Assembly (NCBI GenBank): GCA_964580655.1
Contig: CAZOMR010000024.1
Coordinates: 1 to 20,969, forward strand
DNA: 20,969 bases
DNA from: CAZOMR01 sp964580655
GTDB taxonomy: Bacteria; RBG-13-61-14; CAZOMR01
Reading direction: 5' to 3'
Below, one piece after another: positions 1 to 7,619 of the stretch (positions within the stretch are counted from its first letter, which is position 1; each line of letters starts with the position of its first letter). The translations under genes and the position numbers were made by a program. The notes below the pieces were generated by a model. It saw only the letters and a list, made by a program, of their open reading frames with translations. It was not told the origin of the DNA and searched no databases.

Positions 1-31
1 CTCAAGAGGAGCCGTATATTTCATGGATAGT

Positions 32-52
32 CACCATTTATGTCGCACACCC
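32..52. repeat. Left copy of a 21-bp inverted repeat
   Basis: The 21-mer beginning CACCATTTATGTCGCAC lies 26 nt beyond the transglycosylase stop codon. Its reverse complement, with 19 of 21 positions matching, recurs at 20916-20936 near the other edge of the window. Both copies lie in non-coding DNA just beyond the 3' end of a gene. The function is unknown. It could be a dispersed repeat or the end of a mobile element; no transposase is visible. Confidence 0.6.
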
Positions 53-77
53 GGTGCAGGCTTGAGGCGTGGGGGTT

Positions 78-2276
78 TCAGTTTTCGGTCTGAGAGGGAA
101 ATCCCTGGGGATAGATAGTCCGGTAGATTGCGTATAGCCCGAGGACTTTTCTGACATAGATACGGGTTTCGCTGAATGGAATGATTTCGATGAATTCTTC
201 AGGAGTCAGGTTGAATTTTTCATATGTTTTGTTCCATTCTCTGACCTGTTTTTTTCCGGCATTGTATGATGCGAGTGCCTGGACCAGTGCGCCTGGTTTG
301 TCTTGTTTTTCTGCCTGGTATTCGGTGATGAGTTTTGCCAGGTGATAACATCCGTAACGGAGGTTGACCTCGGGTAGTGTGAGTTGATTTTTGCGAAAGC
401 CCTTGTCCCCGAGTTCTTTTGCCATCCTTTTTGCAGTGGCCGGCATCAACTGCATCAGCCCGAGCGCTCCGGCCCTTGATCTGACATCGGGCTTGTAGCG
501 GCTCTCCGCGTAGATCACTGCCATGATTAAGAATGGGTCCAGGTCATTTTTGCGGGCTTGCTTTTCCACCAGGTCGGCATAGGCCAGAGGGTATGCGAGT
601 CTCGCATGATCGGGATATGATTTGAGGGATTTTTCCAGCCTGTCGGAGAAATGATTGTAAACCAGACGGTGTGACCGGAAGTAGTTTCCGGTCTGTTCGT
701 ATAGCTGTGCGATGGCCAGTATCTCGGATTCAGACAACCCCCTTTTATCCTCAATGCAAATCAGCTCCTCGGTAGCGTCCTGCCAGAGTCCAAGGTTAAC
801 CAGTTCGCTCGCCAGGGAAAGTCTTGCTCCTGTCCCCGGGAGGGGCCGTGAGAGGCCCGGGGAATTCGGGGCCTTTGGCCTTGTTGAGGGATTCCCGTTC
901 CCCTGATCCTTTGGAAAATATCCTTGTAGAAAGCATGCATAGGAGGTATAGGGGTATCGCTTGATGATATACTGCTCTATCTCGCGCGCCTGGTTTTTCT
1001 TTTTGAGGCGCTCAAGGGCCTTTGCTTTCCAGTAAAGGGTTCGGGAGTTAAAGACCGGCTCGTTTTCCAGGACAGGGATTTTATCCAGGTATTCGTATGC
1101 CTTCTTGTACTTTTTTTTCAGGTAGTATATCCATCCGACCTGGAAGAGCGCGTCTCTTGCGAGTTCGTGGTCAGGGTAGTTTCGGATCAGCTCCCGGAAT
1201 GTGCGAATGGCCTCGCCGTGATGGAGGTCCAACTGGTATATCCGGCCGGCACGGTGGAGCGAGAGGGGTGCCAATGTAGATTGCGGGTGGTTTTGCCAGA
1301 TTTGAATGTAAATGCCGATCGCATCGCTGTCCCTGTCAAGCCTGCTGAGCGCCTTGGCCTTGTCGTAGAGGAGTTGAGGGTCAGCGGCGGGTTTTACGAG
1401 TCTTTCAAGTCGCTCAATCTCCTCTGCGGCTTGAGCATACCGCCGTAGCAAGAGATATATAGAGGCCCTGAGCCGGTAGAGTTCAACCAGCCTGTCCTTT
1501 TCATATCTTCGCGCCTCGGCATCTTCAATAAGCGGGTTCAACTCGGAGAGGGCCTTATCCCGCTCACCCGCGGCATCCAGGTTCTTTACCCGTGCGAGCT
1601 TTTCATCCAGCGCATAAGAATACCCTTCTCCCAGTTTGGCATATCTTGAAAGCGGATACTCTATCCACAGTCTTTTAAGAAGCGTGTCCGCAGCCTCTGG
1701 ATTCTCCAATCCCTTTTCAGCCTCGGCACGGAGGTAAAGGATATCCGGCTTCCATGCGGATCTGGTGCCGGGGAGCTTCTCCAGCATGAAGAGCCCGTGC
1801 TTTGCGGCGGAATAATCTCCCAGCGCAACCCTGGAGTAGCTGAGAAGGTAGAGTGAGCGGAGCGTAAGGCTCTCCGATGGCCGGTCTTGCAGGAGCTTTT
1901 GAAAAAGTTCCACGCTGGCCTCGTGCCTTCCCTGGTCATAGCAGGAGTGCGCCGCATAGTAAAGCCGATAGGGCATCAACAAAGAGGATGGCCGGAGGCC
2001 TTCCAGCAGGGTTTTTCGGGCATTCTCGTAATCTGCGAGGCGATAGTAGGAATAGCCCAGGATAAGGTCTGCGCGGTCTTTATCCTGTTCTTTTGCGGGA
2101 TCAAGGTCGGTCTCCTGCAAGAGCTGGACCGCGGCCCGGTAGTCCTGCTTTGATACCGCACTGATCGGGGCGTTCAGTCTCTCAAGCTCAGCCGCGCTAT
2201 TGACCGCGGTATAAATAAACAAGAACCCGGCCCCGACCGCGAGGGCCTGGATGGCCCCGGATCGTGTTTGGCTCAT
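78..2276 (-). CDS. Soluble-type lytic transglycosylase with TPR repeats (Slt family)
   Basis: A 732-residue periplasmic murein lytic transglycosylase. It should cleave the MurNAc-GlcNAc bond with formation of 1,6-anhydroMurNAc. Residues about 8-28 are a hydrophobic signal or anchor segment. A long helical TPR-like superhelix follows (about 40-540), with typical pairs such as LILGYSYYRLADYENA and ALFQVGWIYYLKKKYKKAYEYL. The C-terminal SLT domain (about 565-715) carries the family signatures AESRY with the predicted catalytic Glu591, GALGLMQLMP and ALASYNAG. The start codon overlaps the FHA gene's stop by one base (TGATG), so the two genes are probably translationally coupled. It is the last gene of the operon. 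The domain call is firm; the exact substrate specificity is inferred from the family. Confidence 0.93.
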   Translation of the reverse strand: MSQTRSGAIQALAVGAGFLFIYTAVNSAAELERLNAPISAVSKQDYRAAVQLLQETDLDPAKEQDKDRADLILGYSYYRLADYENARKTLLEGLRPSSLLMPYRLYYAAHSCYDQGRHEASVELFQKLLQDRPSESLTLRSLYLLSYSRVALGDYSAAKHGLFMLEKLPGTRSAWKPDILYLRAEAEKGLENPEAADTLLKRLWIEYPLSRYAKLGEGYSYALDEKLARVKNLDAAGERDKALSELNPLIEDAEARRYEKDRLVELYRLRASIYLLLRRYAQAAEEIERLERLVKPAADPQLLYDKAKALSRLDRDSDAIGIYIQIWQNHPQSTLAPLSLHRAGRIYQLDLHHGEAIRTFRELIRNYPDHELARDALFQVGWIYYLKKKYKKAYEYLDKIPVLENEPVFNSRTLYWKAKALERLKKKNQAREIEQYIIKRYPYTSYACFLQGYFPKDQGNGNPSTRPKAPNSPGLSRPLPGTGARLSLASELVNLGLWQDATEELICIEDKRGLSESEILAIAQLYEQTGNYFRSHRLVYNHFSDRLEKSLKSYPDHARLAYPLAYADLVEKQARKNDLDPFLIMAVIYAESRYKPDVRSRAGALGLMQLMPATAKRMAKELGDKGFRKNQLTLPEVNLRYGCYHLAKLITEYQAEKQDKPGALVQALASYNAGKKQVREWNKTYEKFNLTPEEFIEIIPFSETRIYVRKVLGLYAIYRTIYPQGFPSQTEN

Positions 2277-2659
2277 CAGGTTTTTAGTCGCTTCAGAATG
2301 CGGTGTAGTAAGGAGAATGGCCCTGAAAGCGAGAGGTCCACCCGTGTGGCTTCTTCTCCCTCTCCGGACGCAGGCTCTACGGCTCTCCTGTATATCAGGA
2401 TGGTATCCCCGATGCGGATTTCGTCACCGTGCTTCAGCTTCTTCTGTTTGATGCTCTCGCTGTTGACAAAGGTGTGGTTTGTGCTTTCCAGGTCCACAAT
2501 GACCCAGTTTTCGCCGTCTTTCTCCAGCCGGGCGTGGATGCGGGAGGCCTTGCGGTCATCCGGCAGAGAAAGGTCAGCGCCGGTCCCACGGCCGATCTCC
2601 TTGATCAGACCGGTCAGCCGATATGCCCTGCCTGCTGTCGGATTAAAAAGCTCAAACAT
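2276..2659 (-). CDS. Small FHA-domain protein
   Basis: A 127-residue cytoplasmic protein that is almost entirely one forkhead-associated domain, a phosphothreonine-peptide binding module. Visible FHA landmarks are the IGRG loop with GADLSLPD (about residues 22-35), the ASRIHA segment containing the conserved Ser-Arg and His (about 38-44), and an ESTNHTFVN turn (about 58-67) in place of the usual STNGTxVN. A hydrophilic tail of about 30 residues follows. I chose the second of two adjacent ATGs because it sits 6 nt from AAGGGG, while the first is only 3 nt away. The gene overlaps the transglycosylase start by one base. Coupling suggests a phospho-dependent link to cell-wall enzymes, but no Ser/Thr kinase is in the window. 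Confidence 0.88.
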   Translation of the reverse strand: MFELFNPTAGRAYRLTGLIKEIGRGTGADLSLPDDRKASRIHARLEKDGENWVIVDLESTNHTFVNSESIKQKKLKHGDEIRIGDTILIYRRAVEPASGEGEEATRVDLSLSGPFSLLHRILKRLKT

Positions 2660-2662
2660 CAT

Positions 2663-2800
2663 CTACCCCTTCCCGGAATCCACGGGACCAGGGCCCGACT
2701 CGCGCTCCGCCGCCACCTTTGAAATTCCGCTCTGCTTCTGCTCCGCTTTACTCGCTTCCGCTTCATCGGCCCCTGGACCCTGGCCCGTGAACCCGGGATC
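2663..2800 (-). other. Open +1-frame extension of the upstream small gene
   Basis: The small gene upstream ends CTT TGA. Shifting +1 at that point (CTT T, then GAT) opens a frame of 45 codons that ends in TAG directly abutting the FHA gene's first ATG at 2662. The conceptual tail starts DPGFTGQGPGADEAEASKAE and is rich in Gly, Ala, Glu, Ser and Lys, so it would be disordered. No start codon precedes it in its own frame: an in-frame TGA lies about 7 codons upstream of the junction. It could therefore only be translated through a frameshift or an indel, or it may be non-coding. The same stretch contains a long imperfect inverted repeat. Confidence 0.35.
2672..2797. repeat. Imperfect inverted repeat (arms 2672-2697 and 2767-2797)
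   Basis: The arm at 2672-2697 (CCCGGAATCCACGGG then ACCAGGGCCCG) matches the reverse complement of the arm at 2767-2797. The differences are a few mismatches, a one-base gap and a 6-base insertion created by a local CCAGGG duplication. The arms enclose about 70 nt of pyrimidine-rich sequence with repeated CGCTTCC-like words. The element fills the gap between the small gene and the FHA gene. It could fold as a long hairpin in the operon mRNA. It overlaps the possible +1-frame tail, so the two readings compete. Confidence 0.5.
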
Positions 2801-3026
2801 AAAGACCCATCTGCCGACAGGTCAGGGTGAGGTCGTCCCGGTGTTTATCCACGTATCGCTCGAACGCCCGCTGGTCTATGCGGAAATCTGTGAGCGTGTC
2901 CTCAAGAATCTCTTTGAATCCCTGATGCTTACTGGAACTGAGGTCATGTGAAACCTTGAGTAGAGCCAAGCTATACATGGGATCGAACTGAAAATGTCTC
3001 CTGAAGAGTTCATCCATCTGCTCCAT
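2799..3026 (-). CDS. Small unrecognised protein, first gene of the FHA/Slt operon
   Basis: A 75-residue soluble protein that I do not recognise. It is mixed-charge, His/Arg/Asp-rich and probably helical (DELFRRHFQFDPMY, then FKEILEDTLTDFRID and FERYVDKHRDDLTL). No signal peptide or membrane segment is seen. A TTG two codons upstream is possible, but the ATG lies 8 nt from GAAAGGG, a better ribosome-site spacing. It stands directly behind a strong promoter and ahead of the FHA and transglycosylase genes. It ends at CTT TGA, where a +1 shift would add 45 residues, so the natural product may be about 120 residues. Confidence 0.6.
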   Translation of the reverse strand: MEQMDELFRRHFQFDPMYSLALLKVSHDLSSSKHQGFKEILEDTLTDFRIDQRAFERYVDKHRDDLTLTCRQMGL

Positions 3027-3101
3027 GGCCAATACCCTTTCTTTAATATAATTAAGTCTAATTGATATTCATTTGATATCAAAATTAATAAAATTGATGT
3101 T

Positions 3102-3130
3102 TTTATAGCTAAATATAATTTATTTGTCAA
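3102..3130 (-). promoter_or_regulatory. Sigma-70-type promoter for the small gene-FHA-Slt operon
   Basis: On the minus strand TTGACA (3125-3130) is separated by exactly 17 nt from TATAAA (3102-3107), in AT-rich DNA. The predicted start of transcription is near 3095, giving a leader of about 70 nt. Five of six -10 bases and all six -35 bases match the consensus. Confidence 0.6.
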
Positions 3131-3183
3131 GAAAAAAATCAACATCTCGTGGGAAAAAATCGAAAGCCACAATATATCGGATA

Positions 3184-3212
3184 TTTACAAGGCATGATTT
3201 CTGTGGTATAAT
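3184..3212 (+). promoter_or_regulatory. Sigma-70-type promoter predicting a leaderless mRNA
   Basis: TTTACA (3184-3189), a 17-nt spacer and a perfect TATAAT (3207-3212) point at the lipoprotein gene. Transcription should begin about 7-8 nt after the -10 box, at 3219-3220. That is the A of the ATG start codon or the base before it. No Shine-Dalgarno sequence is present before this ATG, which fits a leaderless message. Confidence 0.55.
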
Positions 3213-3219
3213 TTTTTTA

Positions 3220-4032
3220 ATGAATTTGCGAAGGGCTTTGCCGGGGCTGTTATTGGCGGTTTTCTTGCTTGGGGAGTCCGGGTGTTTCAAGCGGGTTCGA
3301 GCTCCTGTCCTGGAGGATGTTGGTCCTGATGACATCTTCCGCTATTATGAGGATCGGGCCAGAGAGCTTGAGTGTCTGGTTGCGGACCTGAGGATGGAGA
3401 TAGCAGGCGCTCGCCTCTCAGGCCTGATTTGTCTGAAGAGGGATGATGAGTTCGAGGTTCTTATTCAGGGTTATGCTCTGGCGGGGGCACCCGGTTTTGA
3501 GCTTGTCAGCTCTGGTTCGAGGTTTCAGCTTTTAATTCCTTTGGAGCGGGCTTTTTATGCCAATGAGCCGGATCTTCTCGGGGGGGCGGCGGATCAGATC
3601 TCGAGCATGAAGGCATTCTCGGAGGAATTTTTTCATCCCTTGCTTCTCCTGGACCAGTTCCCGCTTCTCATGGGTCAGCTCCGTCGCAAAGGTTGCGAGT
3701 ATGTGTGGAAGGTGGACGGAGAGGGTTATCGGCTTATCGAGCTGGATGGGCATGAGAAGGTGCGAGTGCTCTGGTTCGATCCTGAGAGCCTTGCACTTTC
3801 GCGGATTGAGGTTTATGTTGAAGGGGAGTTTTTTGGAGAGGTCATTCTGAAGAGAGGGGTGTTCTCCTCTGTGAGTCGGTTCGGATGGGTTCCAAGGCGT
3901 CTTCAGATCAACTATCAGGGAGAGCGACACACGATCACGCTTGATCGTCTCAGGATTAACCCTGATCCGGCTCCGGAGATATTCTTCCGCCATGCCTCCG
4001 GATATACAACCATCCTGTTAACAGAACAATAA
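3220..4032 (+). CDS. Predicted outer-membrane lipoprotein, LolA/LolB-like
   Basis: A 270-residue exported protein. The signal peptide MNLRRALPGLLLAVFLL is followed by GESGC, making Cys22 the probable lipidated residue, although the -3 position is Glu rather than the usual aliphatic residue. The rest is beta-rich, with alternating strands such as LSGLICLKRDDEFEVLIQGY, WFDPESLALSRIEVYVEG and RRLQINYQGERHTITLDRLR. That pattern resembles the half-barrel fold of LolA/LolB and related DUF4292-type lipoproteins. This is an inference from pattern, not a recognised motif. The reading frame is open for another 32 codons upstream, but that stretch overlaps the promoter. The ATG at 3220 begins a proper signal peptide and coincides with the predicted transcription start. 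The gene stands alone, convergent with the next gene. Confidence 0.75.
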   Translation: MNLRRALPGLLLAVFLLGESGCFKRVRAPVLEDVGPDDIFRYYEDRARELECLVADLRMEIAGARLSGLICLKRDDEFEVLIQGYALAGAPGFELVSSGSRFQLLIPLERAFYANEPDLLGGAADQISSMKAFSEEFFHPLLLLDQFPLLMGQLRRKGCEYVWKVDGEGYRLIELDGHEKVRVLWFDPESLALSRIEVYVEGEFFGEVILKRGVFSSVSRFGWVPRRLQINYQGERHTITLDRLRINPDPAPEIFFRHASGYTTILLTEQ

Positions 4033-4067
4033 CCGGATCGTAGATATTTCCGAAGAGATTGCTCTTT

Positions 4068-7000
4068 TCAGGGGCCCGGTTTTTCCTTTAGCCTGTCCTG
4101 GATGAATTCGCGTGCAGGAAAATTCGGATCTAACTCCAGCACCCTCCGCCAGTGTATGCGGGCTTCTTTCTCGCCGCCTCTTCGCCCGGAAAGCAGATTG
4201 CCCAGGTAGAAATGCCCGAGGATGCTATCAGGGTTCCTTTCCAGGATATTGTTATATTCGGATACCGCTTCGTGAAAGCGCTCTTGGTTGATCAGGGTCA
4301 TGGCGAGTCCAAGCCGTGCGCTCTCGAAATTCTCATTGAGAAGCAGGGCCTTTCGGTAGCTGTCTTCAGCCTCCGAGAGTTTCCTCTCGCGCAGAGAGAG
4401 CTCGCCCAGCCTGTCCAGGGCCATGGCATCAACCTGCCAGCCCATATATCCTGAAAGGGGGCGATAATACAAGCGCATCTCATCTTTTTTTCTGAATTCC
4501 GGAAATAATCGAACCGCAGATTCCAGGTACCCTCTCGCGGCCTCATTTCTCCTGGAATCAAACTCCAGTAGGCCCATAAGGAAGAGCGCCCTTGCATCTG
4601 CGGGATCAATTTTCAGCGAGGCCTCATACCATGGCCTTGCCGACTCCTTGTCCCCGTTGTCATAGGCAATCTTTCCCAGGGTGTCGTACACCAGGGTATC
4701 CTGCTCGTTCAGGCTGATGATTTTTATGAGGTCCGAGGTGGCATCCTTGATCCGGGAGCCCTCGAGATAATTGTTAGCCCGGGAGTAATAATTGAGAAGA
4801 AGCTCATCCCTCACCGAGACATCCCCTGGACAGACATCCCATGCCTGCTCCAGGTAAAGGATCTCATCGTAATGCCGGGGAGGGCTGTCCGTGGCCGCGA
4901 GCAAGGACTGCATGATGTGTTTTCGTCCACGGATGCAGGGCTCGAGCTGTGCCATTATCTTTTCCCTGTCTCCAGGGGAAGAAAAACGGAGGTATGAAAA
5001 AATGTTCTCTGAATACTCGAAGAATTGATTGCACAGAGGATGGGTTCTCTTTTCATAGGAATTTTTCGCCATTCTTTTTGGAAGGATATATTCCATCTCT
5101 CTCTTATCATCAGTATGGATCGGCCCTTGTCCGGCGAATTTGGCCAGGGCCTTGGGTCCCATCAGAAATCGAGACAGAATCCGTAAAGGGGTTTCATTAA
5201 TCCTTTTCAAATCCTCTGCAACCTTCGGGCTGGAAAGTTTATCCATGTAATGATCGAAATCAACTTCAAATTTCTGTCTGAAGCCCATGAGAAGATAGTC
5301 GTTTCCGGGAACGGAGTCCCAGAGTGTCATTTCCGGGAACACAGAGCCAAATGTCCGGACCAGCAGGCGGGTTGTTTCTTCGTCCATGTTATATATGCCG
5401 ACCCAACAGAGGAAAACCCCGGAGGGACTCAGGCGTTCTTTCGCCAGTTCAAAGAACTCCTTTGTGAAAAGCACTCCCATGCCAGAGATCCAGGGATTGG
5501 AAGGCTCTGAGATAATGACATCGTAGGTCTTCTTAGTATAAGTTAGATGGTGCCGGCCGTCGTTGATGATCATATTCACCCGGGGGTCGGAAAGAGGGTC
5601 ATGGTTGACATGATCGAAGAACTGGGACGCCTCGACCACCTCGGGTGAGATCTCGAGGCAATCAATTTTCTCCACAGGGTGGCGGGTTACAGCGCCCAGG
5701 CTTACCCCGCTTGCCAGCCCCAGGACCATGACCCTGTGCGGGTCCTCGCAAAATATCATGGGCAGATGGCCGCTCAGTATCTGTGTGGGCATATCCGTAC
5801 TACTGGATGCATCCACCTTGCCGTTGATACGGAGAGCGATGTTTTGTGTGGCCTTATCCCGGGTAACTGAAACCAGGGCCGTGGCCCCCTCTTTGTAATA
5901 CAGGTGCTCACTGAAACTAGACAAGGACTCAAGAATACTATCCTTTTCTTTCATTATTTCTTTATATTCTGTGCCATAAATATAAGGAGCAAGATTCATC
6001 ACCTCCGGAATCCAGGGAGGAGTAAGCCAGATGGATACCCCTAGAATGATACTGAGGCCGGCTAGAGTTACCCCTGCTTTCCAGCGCCGAAGATCGCTCA
6101 GGAGCAGGAAGGCGGCCCCAACGAGGAAGCTTGCCACAGAGGCTGAGAATATAGTAACCCGCAGTCCCAGCCATGAAATGAGGAATATGCCGGTGAGAAA
6201 AGAGCCGAGCACCGAGCCGAAGGTGTTGGATGAGTAAATCTGTCCCATGGCCCTTCCGGCACCGCCGCGCTTCTCTCCGTAGACCCTGCAGATAATCGGC
6301 AGGAGTGCTCCCATTAGAAAAGTCGGGACAAATATCAGGCCGAATGTAACCAGGAATCTAATTGCCAGGTCCTGGTTGTAATGATGAGGGGTCTGGAGGC
6401 TCTGGATCCATAAGGGGAGTCGGCCTATGGCAGGCACCACGGCAACTGCGCTGAGTGCGATAATGATCTCGATTATCCCTGCCCAGAACAGGGGTCTTTT
6501 AATCCTGTCGGCAAAGGGGCTCATCACGGCTCCCCCGATCCCCAGTCCCGAGATGAATGCCGTCAGGATAAGGCCCACCGCGTACATGGTGGTCCCGATG
6601 CTCAGGATAAGCGCGTTTGTCCAGGCCACCTGATAGCTCATGGCCGCGGCCCCGCTCAGCCCGTATCCTACGAGCACCACAAGGGCCGCAGGTCCCAGTG
6701 GTTTTAGCCGCTCCTTGATAGCTGATAAGACAGGGGCCTCCTTAACCGCTTCTTCCATTTCCCGATGAAAGAGAAAGATGACAGCAAAGATCAAAATATT
6801 GACCATGGCCGCGGAATAGATCGTCGCCCTCTGGCCCCACACAGGAATCAGGACAAAACCACTTATAAAACTTCCGAACACCGCGCCAAGGGTATTTACC
6901 GCGTAGAGCCTTCCCGTGGTCCAGCCGAAGTGTTCCCGGCCAGCATAGGTGTGACGCACCAGCACCGGGAGGGTCGCTCCCATCATCGTGGTAGGAACCA

Positions 7001-7370
7001 TGAGCACAAGAGCGCATATGAAAAAGCGGATTAATAAAAAGACAAGTGAATTCTGCTCGAAATTCTGGTAGAAGAATGAAAACAAAGGCCCCAGCGCCTG
7101 GATCAAGAAGGGAATTATAAGGGCATAAATCCCGACGGCTAATTCCAGTATGCCATACACCCGTAAGGGGTTCCGGGTTGTTTTGTCAGCGTACCTGCCT
7201 CCAAGATAGGCTCCCAGTGCCAGCCCGCTCATGAAAGCGACAAGCACCGTGGTAAAAGAGTAGATAGTCACTCCCACAACCAGCCCGAACAACCGCACCC
7301 ATACAACCTCGTAGATCAGGCCGCACATTCCGGACAGGAAGAAATAGAGAATAAAAAGGTGGCGCTTCAT
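4068..7370 (-). CDS. MFS-like membrane / spermidine-synthase-like / TPR fusion protein
   Basis: An 1100-residue inner-membrane protein in three parts. Residues 1 to about 455 form two related halves of roughly six to seven membrane segments each, both carrying the pattern (L/I)xGLGxGG/ALGAYLGG and PTxxMGAxLP as in fused MFS/spermidine-synthase proteins. Residues about 480-790 form a Rossmann methyltransferase-like domain of the spermidine synthase family: MVLGLASGVSLGAV (about 547-560), the acidic strand-end motif DCLEIS, INDGRHHL, then YDVIISEPSNPW (about 612-624). The last segment replaces the DSSDP-like motif of true aminopropyltransferases, so the substrate is probably not a simple polyamine. 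Residues about 850-1095 are TPR repeats, an unusual addition. GTAAGGGG precedes the ATG by about 11 nt. The gene is monocistronic between a convergent and a divergent neighbour. The reaction is unknown. Confidence 0.85.
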   Translation of the reverse strand: MKRHLFILYFFLSGMCGLIYEVVWVRLFGLVVGVTIYSFTTVLVAFMSGLALGAYLGGRYADKTTRNPLRVYGILELAVGIYALIIPFLIQALGPLFSFFYQNFEQNSLVFLLIRFFICALVLMVPTTMMGATLPVLVRHTYAGREHFGWTTGRLYAVNTLGAVFGSFISGFVLIPVWGQRATIYSAAMVNILIFAVIFLFHREMEEAVKEAPVLSAIKERLKPLGPAALVVLVGYGLSGAAAMSYQVAWTNALILSIGTTMYAVGLILTAFISGLGIGGAVMSPFADRIKRPLFWAGIIEIIIALSAVAVVPAIGRLPLWIQSLQTPHHYNQDLAIRFLVTFGLIFVPTFLMGALLPIICRVYGEKRGGAGRAMGQIYSSNTFGSVLGSFLTGIFLISWLGLRVTIFSASVASFLVGAAFLLLSDLRRWKAGVTLAGLSIILGVSIWLTPPWIPEVMNLAPYIYGTEYKEIMKEKDSILESLSSFSEHLYYKEGATALVSVTRDKATQNIALRINGKVDASSSTDMPTQILSGHLPMIFCEDPHRVMVLGLASGVSLGAVTRHPVEKIDCLEISPEVVEASQFFDHVNHDPLSDPRVNMIINDGRHHLTYTKKTYDVIISEPSNPWISGMGVLFTKEFFELAKERLSPSGVFLCWVGIYNMDEETTRLLVRTFGSVFPEMTLWDSVPGNDYLLMGFRQKFEVDFDHYMDKLSSPKVAEDLKRINETPLRILSRFLMGPKALAKFAGQGPIHTDDKREMEYILPKRMAKNSYEKRTHPLCNQFFEYSENIFSYLRFSSPGDREKIMAQLEPCIRGRKHIMQSLLAATDSPPRHYDEILYLEQAWDVCPGDVSVRDELLLNYYSRANNYLEGSRIKDATSDLIKIISLNEQDTLVYDTLGKIAYDNGDKESARPWYEASLKIDPADARALFLMGLLEFDSRRNEAARGYLESAVRLFPEFRKKDEMRLYYRPLSGYMGWQVDAMALDRLGELSLRERKLSEAEDSYRKALLLNENFESARLGLAMTLINQERFHEAVSEYNNILERNPDSILGHFYLGNLLSGRRGGEKEARIHWRRVLELDPNFPAREFIQDRLKEKPGP

Positions 7371-7420
7371 GATTTACCGGACCCCTTACATGGCGTAGCT
7401 TTAATTATTGTTAAAAAAGG

Positions 7421-7449
7421 ATTATCCCAAATAATGCGGGAACATGCAA
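7421..7449 (-). promoter_or_regulatory. Candidate promoter for the membrane/spermidine-synthase-like gene
   Basis: On the minus strand TTGCAT (7444-7449) and GATAAT (7421-7426) are 17 nt apart. The -10 box matches the consensus at five of six bases and the -35 box at three of six. A start near 7414 would give a leader of about 45 nt. Confidence 0.35.
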
Positions 7450-7490
7450 ATTACAAGTATTTTTAGAGACTTCCCCGCATCTGTTTGGTG

Positions 7491-7541
7491 TAGGGGCTTG
7501 ATTTATCAAGCCCTCTAGTTATCGGGTTCGATGAATCAAAC
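7491..7541. repeat. Degenerate REP-like palindromic repeat
   Basis: Two successive hairpins lie in the divergent intergenic region (7371-7619). The first is GGGCTTGAT-TT-ATCAAGCCC (7494-7513), a perfect 9-bp stem. The second is GTTCGAT-GA-ATCAAAC (7526-7541), with one mismatch. The outer TAGGGGC and the pattern 'cTTGATttATCAAg ... GTTCGATgaATC' resemble palindromic repeats that I recall being scattered between genes in many environmental bacteria. That resemblance is from memory and should be checked. Nothing else convincing is seen in this gap apart from the two flanking promoter regions. Confidence 0.55.
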
Positions 7542-7619
7542 TTTTATATTGACGCATTATTTGAGATAGGTCAAGAAATTTCTGGCGAAATAGCTTATAA
7601 TCCAGGGGCGGTATGAGTC

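Noticed and set aside
2795..2812. A confirmed prfB-style programmed frameshift
   Set aside because: The slip site CTT TGA is there but the properly spaced AGGGGG stimulator is absent and the gene is not RF2. It is kept only as a hypothesis.
2268..2951. 227-residue plus-strand open frame opposite the FHA and small genes
   Set aside because: It is antisense to a clear FHA domain and lacks a ribosome site and any recognisable motif. It is a shadow of GC-rich coding on the other strand.
4033..4067. Bidirectional terminator between the convergent lipoprotein and fusion genes
   Set aside because: GAAGAG/CTCTTT can pair over 6 bp, but no T run follows on either strand.
4068..7370. Naming the gene speE (spermidine synthase)
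   Set aside because: The domain family fits, but the active-site motif differs and the protein has membrane and TPR parts, so the enzyme activity cannot be assumed.
7596..7601. TATAAT as a promoter for the GT-C-like gene
   Set aside because: The -10 box is perfect, but no -35 box lies at 16-18 nt (AAGAAA at best) and there is no extended -10, so it is not listed as a promoter.
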